The position numbers were made by a program, and so were the translations under genes. DNA of 64,000 nt, taken from NCBI RefSeq assembly GCF_030272615.1, contig NC_081413.1, positions 157,051,849 to 157,115,848 on the forward strand, read 5' to 3'. Below are positions 46,701 to 58,742 of this stretch, piece after piece; the first letter of the stretch is position 1, and every line of letters begins with the position of its first letter. Below the pieces are notes generated by a model. The model was given only the letters and a program-made list of their open reading frames with translations. It made no database searches and was not told the DNA's origin. This DNA comes from Cryptomeria japonica. Lineage: Eukaryota; Streptophyta; Pinopsida; Cupressales; Cupressaceae.

Positions 46701-48551
46701 TTCATGGTTTGCACAGACGCTTCCCTAGAGGGTTTAGGAGCAGTCCTTATGCAGGGTGGTAGAGCTATAGCTTTTGAGTCTACGAAACTCAAGACTCACG
46801 AGCTTAATTATCCTACTCATGACCTTGAGCTTGCAGCAGTAGTGCATGCACTTGTGAGGTGGAGACACTTCCTTTTGGGTCATCATTTTGAGTTGCACTC
46901 AGAACATCAGAGCCTTCAGTACATATTCACTAATCCGAATCTTAATGCACGTCAGAGGAGATGGATGGAATTCTTGTGCGAGTATGATTTTGACGTTCAC
47001 TACATCAAAGGGAAAGAAAATGTAGTTGCAGATGCTTTGAGTAGGAGACGTCATGAGGTATAGACCATATCTATGAGCACGGATTTGAGGGATCAGATCA
47101 TGCAGCAGTTGCCAGAGGACAGATGGTATTTAGAGGTTTGCTAGGCTATACGATCTCAGGAAACTTTAGAAGGGAAATATGTGGATTATTCCTTAGAGTC
47201 CGATGGTTTATTACGCCATAGAGGGCGCATCTATGTACCTTCTTCCGGAGGATTGCGGGAGTTCATTATCACAGAGGCTCATAGAGCTCCGTATGCAGCA
47301 CATCCTGAGGTCAAGAAGTTGCATGCAGACTTGAGGGAATTATACCATTGGCCAGGAATGCGATAGCTTATTGCCGAGTTGGTAGCCCGATGCCTTGAGT
47401 GTCAGAGAGTCAAGGTGGAGCACCACCATCTAGGTGGGTTGCTCCAATCTCATGCTATACCAGAGTGGAAGTGGGATACTATATCCATGGATTTCATCAT
47501 TGGTCTCCCCATGTCATCTCGTCGCCATGATGCCATCTTGGTGACGGTTGACAAGTTGACCAAAGTGGCTCACTTTTCACCAGTTCATACCACCTTCACA
47601 GCACTAGCAGTAGCACAGGTGTTTTTGCAAGACATTGTCAGACTTCATGGCGTTCCACGCAAGATCATTTCTGATAGGGATTCCCTCTTCACTTCTTCTT
47701 TTTGGAAGGCATTACAGGCAGCTATGGGTACCAAGCTCAATTTCAATACAGCCTATCATCCAGAAATGGATGGCCAGACAGAGAGAGTTAATCAGGTGTT
47801 GGAGGATATGCTTCGCATGTATGTCATGGATTACCAGACCAGATGGGAAGAGTACCTTCCCTTAGTGGAGTTTGCCTATAACAATGGGCATCACACGTCC
47901 TTGGGGATGCCACCCTATCAGGCATTATATGGCAGACCTTGTAGGACACCATTGAGTTGGGACCGCATAGAGGACAGAGTTTCTATTGGTCCAGAGATAG
48001 TTCGGGATATGGAGCAGCAGGTGGACTTGATTAGGCAGCGTCTTAGAGAGGCACATGATAGACAGAAGAAATATGCAGATGCAAAGAGGATAGATCGTAG
48101 CTACTTGGTTGGGGACAAAGTCTTCTTGAGAGTGCGACCGCATAAGAGTCCAATCCGATATGGAAAGGGTTCTAAGCTCGCACCTCGATTTGTAGGACCA
48201 TTTGAGATCCTTGAGAGGATAGGACTAGTTGCCTACCGTCTAGCATTGCCACCTAGCCTGTCACGCATCCACGATGTGTTTCATGTTTCAATTTTGAGGA
48301 AGTATATCTATGATGAGTCTCATATTCTATATTGGGATGCCTTGCAAGTGGAGTCAGACGGGCAGCTAGCTTTGGAGCCCATTCACATTTTGGCACGTCG
48401 GACACTGGGCCTTCGAGGTCGAGAGCTGGACCAGGTTAGGGTCCAGTGGGATTGCTCTAAAGAGGTCACAACCTCATGGGAGGATGCAACACGTATGAGA
48501 TCACAGTACCCCCACCTTTTTGATGAACGCCAGGAGGAAGTTCATGCCTAG
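43785..48551 (+). pseudogene. Tekay-like gag-pol polyprotein, one frame, 15 premature stops
   Basis: One frame from ATG 43785 (MPPTTRQARKC) to TAG 48549, with no frameshift. Gag core: about 44.15-44.7 kb (LQPPSFGGSTDGVEAEAWLL). CCHC knuckle: 45042-45083 (CFTCGAMGHMVRKC). Protease: 45.25 kb, reading FNSGATNSFIS, with Asn for the catalytic Asp. Reverse transcriptase: 45.88-46.5 kb ([30 protein letters not shown]). RNase H: 46.7-47.05 kb (CTDASLEGLGAVLMQ, DALSRR). Integrase: 47.27-48.1 kb (His pair, CLECQRVK, MDFIIGLP, ISDRDSLF, HPEMDGQTERVNQ). Chromodomain-like end: 48.3-48.5 kb. Stops are TAG at 43878, 44355, 44505, 44736, 44823, 44856, 44895, 45087, 45339, 47061, 47142 and 47364, and TGA at 43908, 45822 and 46536. 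Confidence 0.93.
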
Positions 48552-48561
48552 AGGGGGAGGG
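48551..48561 (+). other. Polypurine tract of the Tekay-like element
   Basis: GAGGGGGAGGG lies directly before the 3' LTR start TGTGAGG and overlaps the final G of the gag-pol stop codon. Confidence 0.85.
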
Positions 48562-51393
48562 TGTGAGGCCCTACCCCGACTCAGTTTGACATTTTCAGTT
48601 ATTTGCATATTGAGACTATTATGGATGCTTTATTTTATGCTTTATGGATTTAGAACCTATACGACTTCCTGATTTAGATCACATTGACATATAATGATGC
48701 TTTATTTTATGCATGATGATTATGAAACTTTATATGTTGCTAGATTAGAATTACATTGAAATGGTGAATGTCATTATTAGAATTGCAGGACTTCATTTTG
48801 ATGATAGAAAAATGATGCTTATTTTATGAATGGTTCAATTTTGAGAATTATGTTAATTGCTTATGTGGAATCGAAATGGGAATGAATGAGATATTGAATT
48901 ATTGTTGCCAAATGTATGAGTGTTTGATGTGCAATGAAATCCATGTATTTAATTATGTATAATTGTGATTATTTGAAATTACTAATGTGTTAATTAAGAT
49001 GCACAGGAAAATTATCCATGTGACCATGGAATTTATATGGAGAACCAAACCTAGACCAATGTACATTTGTTAAGCCAGGGGTTGTCTATTTGGAGAGACA
49101 ACACCCCGTTTGTAATGTATTTTATTTGTGAAGTGCATGATGCTTGAGTGTTAAAATTAATTTTTATGTATATGGATAATCCTACAAGAGACAAATTCCA
49201 TGTGTGATTTTTATATTGTATTTTATTGTGTCACTTGACACATGTGCTGATTAGTGTCATTGATTTTGACTTGTCTCTTGGAGGGAGTTTTGTTTCTACC
49301 AAAGCCATTCAAAAACATGAGTGTGGTCCCAAATTTGCCTTGGGTAGGGAGTCTTGGGAGTGGTCAATTCAGGTTTGACCCGTAGGTAAACTTCAGTTGG
49401 GTTTCTAAGGGGTTAAATGGACTCCTAGGGTTAGTTTTAGGGCTTTTCCAAAGGTCCAAAGGGTATACCTATGGGTTAGGGGTATTTTGAAACATGTGAC
49501 TACTCCCATGTGACTGTTTAGTCACCTCAAAAAGTGGTTTTTCCAAGGTGAGCGAAAATTCAACTTAGAAAGTTCCTCCTAGGATAGACAACCTTCCCTT
49601 TTGATGTCAAATTCTCTTCCCCATCTTCTCTCACCTTTTCCCTTTCCAGTTTTAGTAATGTGTAAGAGTTTGGGAAGAGAAACCAATGGGAACTCTCACC
49701 TCACCCAAGGGGTTGGGAAGTGTGTGAGAGGCCTTCTTAGGCAAGGATTAGGGACTTAGTGAGTAATCACCCACTCTCCATTGTTGGAGATTATGCATTG
49801 TTTTGAAAATTAGTAGAAGAATAGAATTTTGGGGGAAAGATTGGAGAAAAGTTTGTGTGGATTTGGGCAGCTCATCCCCAACTAAATCTAACATACCTAT
49901 TGGCAGAATAAGGTTGGTTTTATTTCCTCTCATTTATGTTGTTTATGTTGTTTTGTTGAAGGAAAGAAATGTTTGTTGAAAGAGATGTGTTTTTGTAAAT
50001 TGTTGTTGGAGAAAAAAAAAGAAAAAAAGAAGAAGGTAGTTTTCACTTCTATGTTTTGTTTATGTGTTCTTGTTTTTTTTTTGGGAGTGTCCAAGATCTC
50101 CTACTCTTGGGGGAGTAGGATGGTCTTGGGGTGGAAGGAGTATGACAACCTTGGGTGAGAGGCTCTCCTTATGGAGAGTGATCTCAAGGGTGTCCTTTGT
50201 GACCCTTGCTGCATAGCCTTGTGTATGCATTTGGGGGTCATAAGGGGAGATAATATGGCCTTTGAGCCTTTGGGGGGGGCATAAGGTATGGAGATGTATC
50301 CTTGTTGTATTTTGTATTGCCATGAGGTGGTTTGAGTTGTAATTTTTGGCTTGCAATCTCTCCAATGGTACTTGGTCCACTTCCACCCGTGGAATGATCA
50401 TCACAAAATGTGGTGAAAGTGTAGCTTGGGATGGGAAGATGTATGTTGAGTGTTTGCCTTATTTTGTTGTGTTGTTTGCTTGCTTGTAACCCATCTAGTG
50501 ACTTGGTTCTCCAAGCTCGGGGGTGGCTTCTAGTAAGCCTAGGCTGGGAGGTGAGCTCTCCATGGTCAAGTTGTGTTTTTATTGCAGGTTGCTTGGGATG
50601 GGAAAAGAAAGAATAAAGAGCTTGTTGCTGTTTTGTGTTGCAGAAAAGTGTTGAAGAAAAAAAAAGAAATGTATTCAATGTTGTAGCTTGTATAAAAGAA
50701 AAGGAATGTGAGCTATGTTGTATTTATTTTCAAGAAAAGAAGTGTAGTTATTTTATTTATATTACCATGAAAAGAAAAATATTGATTGGTTTTCAAACCC
50801 ATTTGTATTCATATTTACTTTGTATCTACCTTTGCTAAAAAAAAAAATATGTTTTTCCTACTTGGTTAGTTTTGCAAAAAGAAAGGAGAAAAGTATTAGC
50901 TTGTATTTAAATTTTCATGTTTTACAAAAAATGAAGTAGATGCATTTTTGTGTATTCTGAAAATAAAATTTAGTTTATTACTACATGATTATTTTGTTAT
51001 TTATGCTGTTGCAAAATAAATAAATCAGTCATTTATTTTCCCATTTAATGCAGAAAGTGAAATTTATTATAGTAGTCTATTTCCTTTCAAAAAAAAATTT
51101 AGCATTGAGTCTTAGTTTATTTTGCCTACAAAACAAATATATATATATATATATTAAGTGGCTGTTAGAATGCATTGTAAATGCTAGTTTGCAGAATGCT
51201 GTTTTTAAACAAAAAAAAATTTTCAAATATATTTCTTCAACTATTTTCTTTGAAAAAAAAATAAAAAAAAAATAAAATAAAATATATTTTCCCCATTTTA
51301 CAAACTGCAAATAGTATTAGGAAAATCTTTGCATACATTCTGAAGATATACAAGATTAAAAATCTCATAAACTTGCCTAAATGAGTATAAATG

Positions 51394-51474
<81 letters not shown>

Positions 51475-51710
51475 CATATATGTATATATATATAGCTGTA
51501 TATATATTTTCTTCATCTTAATGTTATTCTGAAAATTTGTTTATAGCAAAAAAAAAAATGATGAGGTATTTGCAGATTTAATAATACTAAAAGAAGAAGG
51601 AGCAAACTGATAAACTTGCTAAATAGCTCATTCAAATATATATATATATATATATATATATCATTATAAGTGAAATCTGCCAATCTCAAAATAAAACTGT
51701 GTATTTTCTT

Positions 51711-51749
<39 letters not shown>

Positions 51750-52384
51750 TAATATATATATATATATATATATATAAATATTTCGCATTGTATTTTTAAC
51801 AAAAAAAAAGGTTTTTAAAAAAAAAAATGTTTGGGCAATAATGGGGGGCACCGCAGCCATGGGCGGCGACGCCCATAGGCCACGGGAAGCCGCAGCTGTG
51901 GGCGGTGCCGTCCACAGGCTGCGGAACCCGCAGCTGTGGGCGGCGACGTCCACAGGCTGCGGGAGCCGCAGCCGTTGGCGGTGCTGTCTGCAGCCCGCGG
52001 TACCCCCGCTCCGCCTCCTCCCACTCCCGCAAATAGCAAAAAAAAAAAATGCCCCTCCGCTCGGCCTCCCTTCATCCGCCATTAAACAATCCGGTTCGGC
52101 CCTGCGCGCGCCGCCTTCCATGGCCGCCGTTCAACTTTCGGCCTGCACACACACACACTCACAAGCCCTAACCCAGTTTTCGGATTAGGGCAAAATGCTA
52201 AAAGTTTCAAAAAGAAATTTAGATATGTAGGATATAACACACAAGCCCTAACCCTAGTTTCGGGTTAGGGAAAACACATCTAGGATTTAAAATAAGTATG
52301 TGTGTGGTGGGAGTGTATAAAAAGGGGTTAAATACTATGATAAAATAAAAGCCCCTCCTCCCCTTTTGAATACACACACACACA

Positions 52385-52426
<42 letters not shown>

Positions 52427-53008
52427 AGTAAATTAACTTCTATATTTACTTGAAGTTAAATTAATAGTTGTAAAACTAGGTAATGCTCTTTTATTTATTT
52501 AATGAATGTAGAAGTATTTAAAAAAAAAAAAAGAGATTTTATACTCTTGGGAGGATAAACTTTAGGGGACTAAAATGACCATGAATGTCAAGTTGGCCCT
52601 TTATTCTGAGCATTATTGGACCCTTTTTGAATTAATGAATATTTGATATAATAGATTTATTTTAATCTAAGGGTTAGGGTAACTAGATTTTAGACCCTAG
52701 GTAATTAAAGAACTATAGGAGATTATTGGACAATTAATTTTAGAGATTATATATTTAGTTTGTGATCATTTTTAAGTGAATTTTAATAGAAGATTAGGGA
52801 TAACTCTTTTGGAGAAATATTAGCTCGCTGAACACTTAGTTAATCTTATCATCAAATTAAATTAATTATTTTGATTCACTCAAAATATAGTTAAGACCTA
52901 GCTAGATCTGCATTATTTTAATTAAGTTAGTCGTCCTAAGTTAAGTATTTAAAAAAATAAAAAATAAAAAAATTTATTCCGTTTGTGCCCAAAAGTTTGG
53001 GCATGACA
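48562..53008 (+). repeat. 3' LTR of the Tekay-like element (4,447 bp)
   Basis: The partner of 39158-43611, with the same ends and internal order of repeats. Length differences come mainly from the TA, A and CA tracts. The target duplication CATGG follows at 53009-53013. Confidence 0.95.
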
Positions 53009-53009
53009 C

Positions 53010-56000
53010 ATGGAAGATAAGGTCCTTGACAACATTCATACCATAATTTCAAGGGAAGAAATATATTGGAGACAGAGATCCAGGGCTATATGGTTGAAGG
53101 CAGGGGACAGAAACACTAAGTTTTTCCATATGACTTCCCTAAAACATAAGGCAACAAATAGAATCACCAAGTTAACTATTGAGAACAACACTCTGACAAA
53201 TAAAAATGAAATCAGGGATGAAGCTGTTAGATTCTTCAAGCAGCTCTTATCTAGTAATGAGGATCTTGATCAGACCCATCAACTCAATCTGGTCAACAAT
53301 ATTCCTAAGATTATAAACTCTTTTCAGAATAAAACCCTTGCTACCATCCCGTCTGCTGAAGAAATCAAAAAAGTTGTCTTCTCCTTTCAAGGGGATAAAG
53401 CTCCAGGCCCTGATGGATTCCCTATGTTTTTCTTTCAAGAATTTTGGAATATTGTGGGGAAGGATATGGTTAATGCGGTAAAAGAATTTTTTGGATCTAA
53501 AAGAATCCTTAAGGAGTTGAACTCCACTTTTATTGCCTTAATCCCCAAAGTTTCTGGGGCAGATTGTATGGGAAAATTTAGGCCTATTAGCCTATAGCAA
53601 CTCTTTCTATAAAATAATATCTAAAGTGATGATGACTAGAATGTTGGCGATTCTTCCCTTCATCATATCTGAAGAGCAAAAAGGATTTGTTCCTGGTAGA
53701 CAGATTCTTGATTCAATCATTCTTGTTCATGAGAACATACACTCTCTCAGCGCTTCAAAGAAAGAAGGTTTCTTGATAAAGTTGGATTTGGCAAATGCTT
53801 ATGATAGAGTTGAATGGGATGTTCTATTTAAAATCATGGGGGCTTTTGGTTTTGATGGTAAGGTTATCAAAATAATCAAAGAACCAATCACTACTCCTCT
53901 GTTCTCTATTTTGGTTAATGGATCTCCTACAAAATTTTTTAAAAACTCTAGAGGGCTAAGACAAGGAGACCCCATATCACCTATCCTTTTTACCATTTTG
54001 GCTGAAAGTATGAGTAGAATGATTCATAAATTGAAACAAAGCAAAATTATCAAAGGTCTTCAACCTTCTTCTGCCAATGTGTTTTGCACTCATCAACAGT
54101 TTGTTGATGATACTATCATCATGGGATTTTCTTCAGTCAAGGAGGCTGAAGCCTTCAAAACTGCTCTCAACTCCTATGCTTTGGCAACTGGTCAACTTAT
54201 TAACTGGGACAAATCAACTATGTACTTTCTCAATACTCCAGTTATAAGACAACAAAGAATAAACAATATAATTGGTTGTAAAGTGGACTTTCTGCCTTCT
54301 ACCTACCTGGGTCTTCCCTTAGGGATGGCTCCCCCAAAATTAATAAGAGACGTGTAGGATGGAAAGGTTCAATGTTATCTCAAGCTGGGAAAATGCAGCT
54401 CCTCCAAGCAACTCATCAAAATCTCCTTATTTATGCCCTCAGTCTGTTTGGTATTCCGGCTAAAATTGCTGAAACTATGGAAAGAATTCAGAAGATATTC
54501 TTATGGTCAGGAATTGAAGAAAAGAAGAGAATACCTTTGATTGCATGGGACAAGGTGTGTAGACCAAAGAACAAAGGAGGGTTGGCGATTAAAATTATTA
54601 AAACTTTTAACAAAGCTCTTCTTGCCAAGCAATTATGGAGAGCTTTTGACATTAAGAAAGACTGGAGCCAAATTTGGTTTGACAAATACATTAAGAATCA
54701 GACTATCCGAGGGATCCTCAATGATGAAGATACCCCGGCTGGATCTTTCATCTGGAATATTGTAACCAAAGCCATAAAAGTTGCTAAAGCTGGAGCTGGA
54801 TGGGTCCTTGGAAAAGGTGACAAAATAAGGTTTTGGGAAGACCCCTGGATGAAGAATGAAGCCCTATTTGATCAAAACAACAATCAAGTTATTAAAGAGT
54901 GTAAAAGGAGGTTTGGGCATATGGTTTGTGACTATTGGAAGGAGAATAAGTGGGCCAATCTTGAGGACATCCATCCTGGTCTTTCCTCTATTCAGAAAGA
55001 GTTGCTGTCCTTTTCCCCTAACAACAACTATGATGATGTTTTCCTCTGGAAAAGTGACCCTAAAGGTGAATTCACAGTTTTTTCTGCTTATAAAAACACT
55101 TTTTATCAAATCCGCAATCCCTTTTGGAGTAAAGTTTGGAACAACATCTTGATCCCTAAAGTCAACATGTTCTTTTGGCTTGCTTCTCATAATAGTAATC
55201 TTACTATTGATAATTTAATTCGAAGGGGCTTCAAATTCCCTAACAGATGTGAGCTCTGTCAGAAGGAGGAGGAATCAGTTGATCACCTATTTTTTCATTG
55301 CTCCTTCACTAGGGAAATCTAGTGTAAAATATGAGAAAAATGGAAAATTAATTGGGTCATGAACAAAAGCATTAAGGATATAATATGACAATGGAATTAT
55401 CCTACCAAATGTCAAATTATTAAAAACCTGTGGTCCCTGACCCTCCCCATGATATGCTGGGGCATTTGGAAAGAAAGGAATAACAGGATATTTAGGAAAG
55501 AAAAGTGTAATACTCAGGTTGTCTTTGAAAAAATATGCAGGGCTATAAAGGAGAACATCAACATCCCTCACAAGAATAATCAGCAGTGGGCTATTATAAA
55601 TATGAATGATATGGAAAAAAGCATTATTACTGAATGGAACGTGATTCATAAGGTCTACAGAGTGGATAACAAGAAGAAGAGAGAAAACATTGTTTGGAGG
55701 TTCCTTGATTATGACTGGATAAAGGTTAATTTTGATGGGGCCGCCAAAGGGAACCCTGGAAAGGCTGGTGGAGGTGGAGTTATCAGAAATGATCAAGGAA
55801 GGTGTATTGCTGCTTTTGCTTCCCCTTTTGGAATCCAAAACAACCATGTGGCTGAAGCTATGGCCATGCTTAAGAGCCTCTAGTTAGCCCAGGAATTCAA
55901 ATTTAAAAAAATCTAGCTTGAAGGGGATTCCTTAAATATTATACAAGCCCTCAAAGGTATTAGTTCAGTCTCCTGGGATATTGCTAATATTATTAAAAAT

Positions 56001-56205
56001 GCTAAGACTATCCTTAATAACTATGTTAGCATTATTTTAACCCATACTTTTAGAGAGGGTAACAAGGTAGCGGATATCCTTGCTAATGAAGGGGTTAATT
56101 TGGAAAAGGGGGTCAAATATATAGGGGAAGATCACATTAAGTGGGAGATTAAGGAACAATTATATTTTGATCACCTTAATGGAGAAAGCAAATATTATGA
56201 TTGAA
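53010..56205 (+). pseudogene. LINE ORF2: reverse transcriptase, zinc finger, RNase H
   Basis: Segments in order: YWRQRSRAIWLKAGDRNTKF; GDKAPGPDGFPMFFFQEFW; FIALIPKV; FRPISL (53.59 kb); EEQKGFVPGRQILDSI; LIKLDLANAYDRVEWDVL; GLRQGDPISPILFTI; QFVDDTIIMGFSS (the catalytic YADD position read as FVDD, 54.1 kb); and INWDKSTMYF. The C-terminal part has KVNMFFWLASHN and the zinc finger CELCQKEEESVDHLFFHC. The RNase H part has VNFDGAAKGNPGKAGGGGVI (55.73 kb) and EGNKVADILANEG (56.07 kb). The frame shifts twice near 53.6 kb and 54.36 kb. Stops include TAG 55320 and TGA 55387, both at expected Trp codons (G-to-A), and TAG 55881. It would copy LINE RNA by target-primed reverse transcription if intact. Confidence 0.88.
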
Positions 56206-57176
56206 TTCTGGGGAACGAGTACCAATGTCAGAGTTTGGGGGCGGATGAACTGCCAGTCGATGAGTGCTTCTCGGCATCATAACCAAGAACACATGTGTGC
56301 GAGAGGTAATTGTAATAATAGCCAGGTTCATATGAACATGAATGGCAATCTCAAAATTGTGAAAGTCTCTTTTCAAGGAGAAACCAGAAACACAGAGTTT
56401 TACTTGTGGGCCGAGAGTTGTAACAGAGGTGATTGTGACTTGGAAAGCAGAATGGGAGGCAGCCTTAATAGGAATGAACCGTCCGGTTGTGAGCATTGGA
56501 AGAGTGAAAGGAAGGTGTGGAGAAGGTTCCATCAACATGGGTTCATAGATTATATGGAGAAGCTCCATGGTAGTAGAAGCTCTATTTCTTAGGGGTTCGC
56601 AAAAAGCTGGAGCAATAACAGGGCTACCCTGTTTGGGGAAATCTGGCACATTGATGAAAGTCTAATCTCGGAGGTTACGGGGCTTAAGATGGAGGGGACC
56701 AAATTCTATAGGGATAGAAAGTACGCCATTGAGGCCTTCAAAAACTTCCCTAAGATGGAGGACGAGAAGAGCTGGAGAAGAAGGATAATATATCCTACTT
56801 CACCCTCCAACAGGTAAAACCTTTTTGGCAAAAAATTCTTAAGGCATTAATGGAATATTTAACTGTGGATGGTAGGTTTACAAAAATTTACAATTATCAC
56901 TTCGCCATCCTGAACCACTTCCACCATGGTGTGAAAATTTCTTTGCCCTTCTATCTTGCTTCTTCTCTTAACGAGAGCCTGGCTGACCATATTAAAAAAC
57001 CCAGTTCCTACCCTTTGCGCACTAGGGTCTCATTCTGCTGATTTATGAATATATGAAGGATAAGACTAGGGTAACAAATGATGACCCCTTAATTCTCAAT
57101 GCTTAAATTTCTAAGAAAAGCATAGACTCTGGTTCAACTGAGGAGACCAGAACCCCTACCCATAAAAAAAGGAAGG
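56206..57176 (+). pseudogene. Unknown ORF downstream of LINE RNase H, first part
   Basis: The frame from 56206 is partly open to 56592 and continues in pieces: GFAKSWSNNRATLFGEIWH, KMEGTKFYRDRKYAIEAFKN, and then, in another frame at 56850-57040, FAILNHFHHGVKISLPFYLA followed by SSLNESLADHIKKPSSYPLR. This looks like one globular protein broken by frameshifts and stops. It is not part of known L1 ORF2. I do not recognise the family; it resembles families A and B only in being a long plant protein with a globular N-part and a coiled-coil C-part. Confidence 0.5.
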
Positions 57177-58046
57177 TTGATATTGTGCAGGAAGAAAAGG
57201 ATGTGCTTTGTGAGGAAGAAGAGGGAAAGAATAATGAAGAAATTTCTGAAAAGGAGATCAATTAAGGAGGAGAAGTATGAGGAAGGAGAGGAAGGGGGTA
57301 ATTCTGGGAATCGTCAACATAATATTGAAGGCTCAGAAACTGAGAAAGAGGCTCTGAAGCCTAAGGAAGGTGAAAACCCTAATGCGGAGGAGACGAAACA
57401 AAGCAAGGATTCTGCAGAAACCATTCTGGATACCGCCCACAATTGCACCCTGGAATTCTATAATTTTCAGAAGTGGGTGGTGGAAAACATTACTAGCATG
57501 CAGGATAAACAAAGGGAGTTGGAAGTTAAGATCAACAAGCTGATCAATCTATCTGATTCTGGGAAGCAGCACGAGGAGATGGAGAATAGTGAAGCGGAGG
57601 AAGAAATGGAAATGGAAGACTAGCTGGAGAAAGACTTGATTAAAGGCGACCTGAAACACCTGGAGGATGTCATCAAAATTCTGAAGGAACAGGTGGAGGA
57701 GGATAAGGACAATGTCAATGCCTGGATGGCCAGAAATGAGAAAGCCCTAAAAAGCCTTATGGATCATAGCCTCCAGGTTCTAAAAGTCTCCTCCCAGAAC
57801 ATGAACGCGCTGGTGAATCACCTGGAAAAGAAAAACCAGGAGAAGAACCTGGTGGTTATTGAAGATGCTCCTACTTCCAGCCTAAGCCACCAGACCTCTA
57901 GGCACAAAACCAAGCAAACTATGGTGGAGAAGGAAATGAAGATGAAAGATAGCCAGACTACCCAGGAAAATACTGATTTGAGGGAAGCGACAAAGGCAAT
58001 GATGCTTTTGGTACAGGATGCAGAAGAAACCATGAAGAATTTCTAA
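57177..58046 (+). pseudogene. Acidic coiled-coil ORF, second part of the LINE downstream ORF
   Basis: Two open pieces in the same frame, 57177-57623 and 57636-58046, are separated by TAG 57621. They are very rich in Glu and Lys with heptad-like spacing (DKQRELEVKINKLINL; LKHLEDVIKILKEQVEEDKD). They continue the ORF begun at 56206. Coiled-coil nucleic-acid chaperones are typical of LINE ORF1, which normally lies upstream of ORF2, so the position after RNase H is unusual. It may be an ORF1-like gene of a conifer-type LINE, or a transduced host gene. Confidence 0.55.
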
Positions 58047-58235
58047 ATTTTGGTTTTTTGCTGGGCTTGGGGCCAACTTCTTGCTGGCCTTTTGCTGTCC
58101 TTTCCTATGTTGCTGGTCTTTTTGCTGGTGTTTTGCTGCTGTAGTATTTTGTTGTTTTATTGAATATCTTTCTTATGTATCTGGGTTTCGGGTCCCTTAA
58201 AACCTGTTTTTAATTAATCAAAAACAAATTGTCAG
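58047..58235 (+). other. LINE 3' UTR and 3' end
   Basis: TTGCTG-rich sequence followed by GGTCCCTTAAAACCTGTTT and an A-rich tail, as in plant L1-type 3' ends. The Tat-like tail follows. Confidence 0.6.
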
Positions 58236-58742
58236 TTTTTTTTTATCCAATCAATATTTTCAACTCTATCAATCGATCACATCTCAGCTATTTTATCATG
58301 TCTTATACAGGATGTATCTTTCCTGAAACCAAACGTTCTGATCATGTCTTATACAGGATATATCATTCCCGAAACCAGACACTTTGATCATATTTGTTTT
58401 ATACAGAAGGTGTCATTCCTGAAACTAGACTAAATCTCGATCTTATAAATCTAATCAATCAAGCTTTATCAATAATCAAGAACCACACCACCATGATCGT
58501 AGAACTCACATTTTCATCAACCACAGTTGCAAACATTAAATCATTCATAATCGGGATATCAATTTTGCAAAAATCAAAACACTCCAAAGGTCAATTATCT
58601 CAATTGATCTCCTGAGGGGCATCATCGTATCACAATTTATCAATCAATAGATGGGGCATCCTATCAAACCAATATCATCACCAAAATGACATTATTCTTT
58701 GAATCAACGCATCATCACACCTCACTTCAAAGAGGGGCAAAA
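58236..58742 (+). repeat. Tail of the Tat-like element with a 46-bp tandem repeat and PPT
   Basis: A 46-bp unit starting ATCATGTCTTATACAGG occurs three times, at 58295, 58341 and about 58387, ending near 58432. The stretch ends with AAGAGGGGCAAAA at 58730-58742, the polypurine tract next to the 3' LTR. No gene. Confidence 0.75.

Larger units (their letters stand above)
39158..53008 (+). mobile_element. Tekay/Del-like Ty3/gypsy chromovirus, 13.85 kb
   Basis: A complete element structurally: 5' LTR 39158-43611, initiator-tRNA-type PBS, one gag-pol frame 43785-48551, purine-rich tract GAGGGGGAGGG (48551-48561), and 3' LTR 48562-53008. Both LTRs begin TGTGAGGCCC and end GGGCATGACA. The 5-bp target duplication CATGG (39153-39157, 53009-53013) is perfect. 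The first roughly 620 bp of the LTRs differ at about ten positions by eye, nearly all transitions, so it is one of the younger layers. Very long LTRs, the PBS and a C-terminal chromodomain-like end point to the Tekay/Del lineage. It has 15 premature stops and is not autonomous. Confidence 0.93.
38880..58235 (+). mobile_element. LINE/L1-type retrotransposon, 5'-truncated, split by the Tekay-like element
   Basis: ORF2 sequence runs up to 39157 (SIAEWWNLDINGTTMYK, WNKKVFGDIFDSKKKLKEEL) and continues at 53014. Removing the Tekay-like element and one CATGG copy rejoins the frame exactly at KAM-EDK. Reverse transcriptase, a Cys-rich zinc finger and RNase H follow to about 56.2 kb. Two further reading frames come after that, then an L1-like 3' end (TTAAAACCTGTTTTTAATTA). 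The endonuclease domain is absent, so the copy is 5'-truncated, as is common for LINEs. The left border is uncertain by some tens of bases, and I could not identify its target duplication. Confidence 0.82.

Noticed and set aside
43785-48551. Genuine stop-codon recoding (TAG read as Gln)
   Set aside because: TGA at Arg positions and the Asp-to-Asn change follow the same C-to-T/G-to-A chemistry; a tRNA suppressor explanation is not needed.
55287-55847. 186-residue minus-strand ORF
   Set aside because: Antisense to the LINE RNase H region; no independent support.
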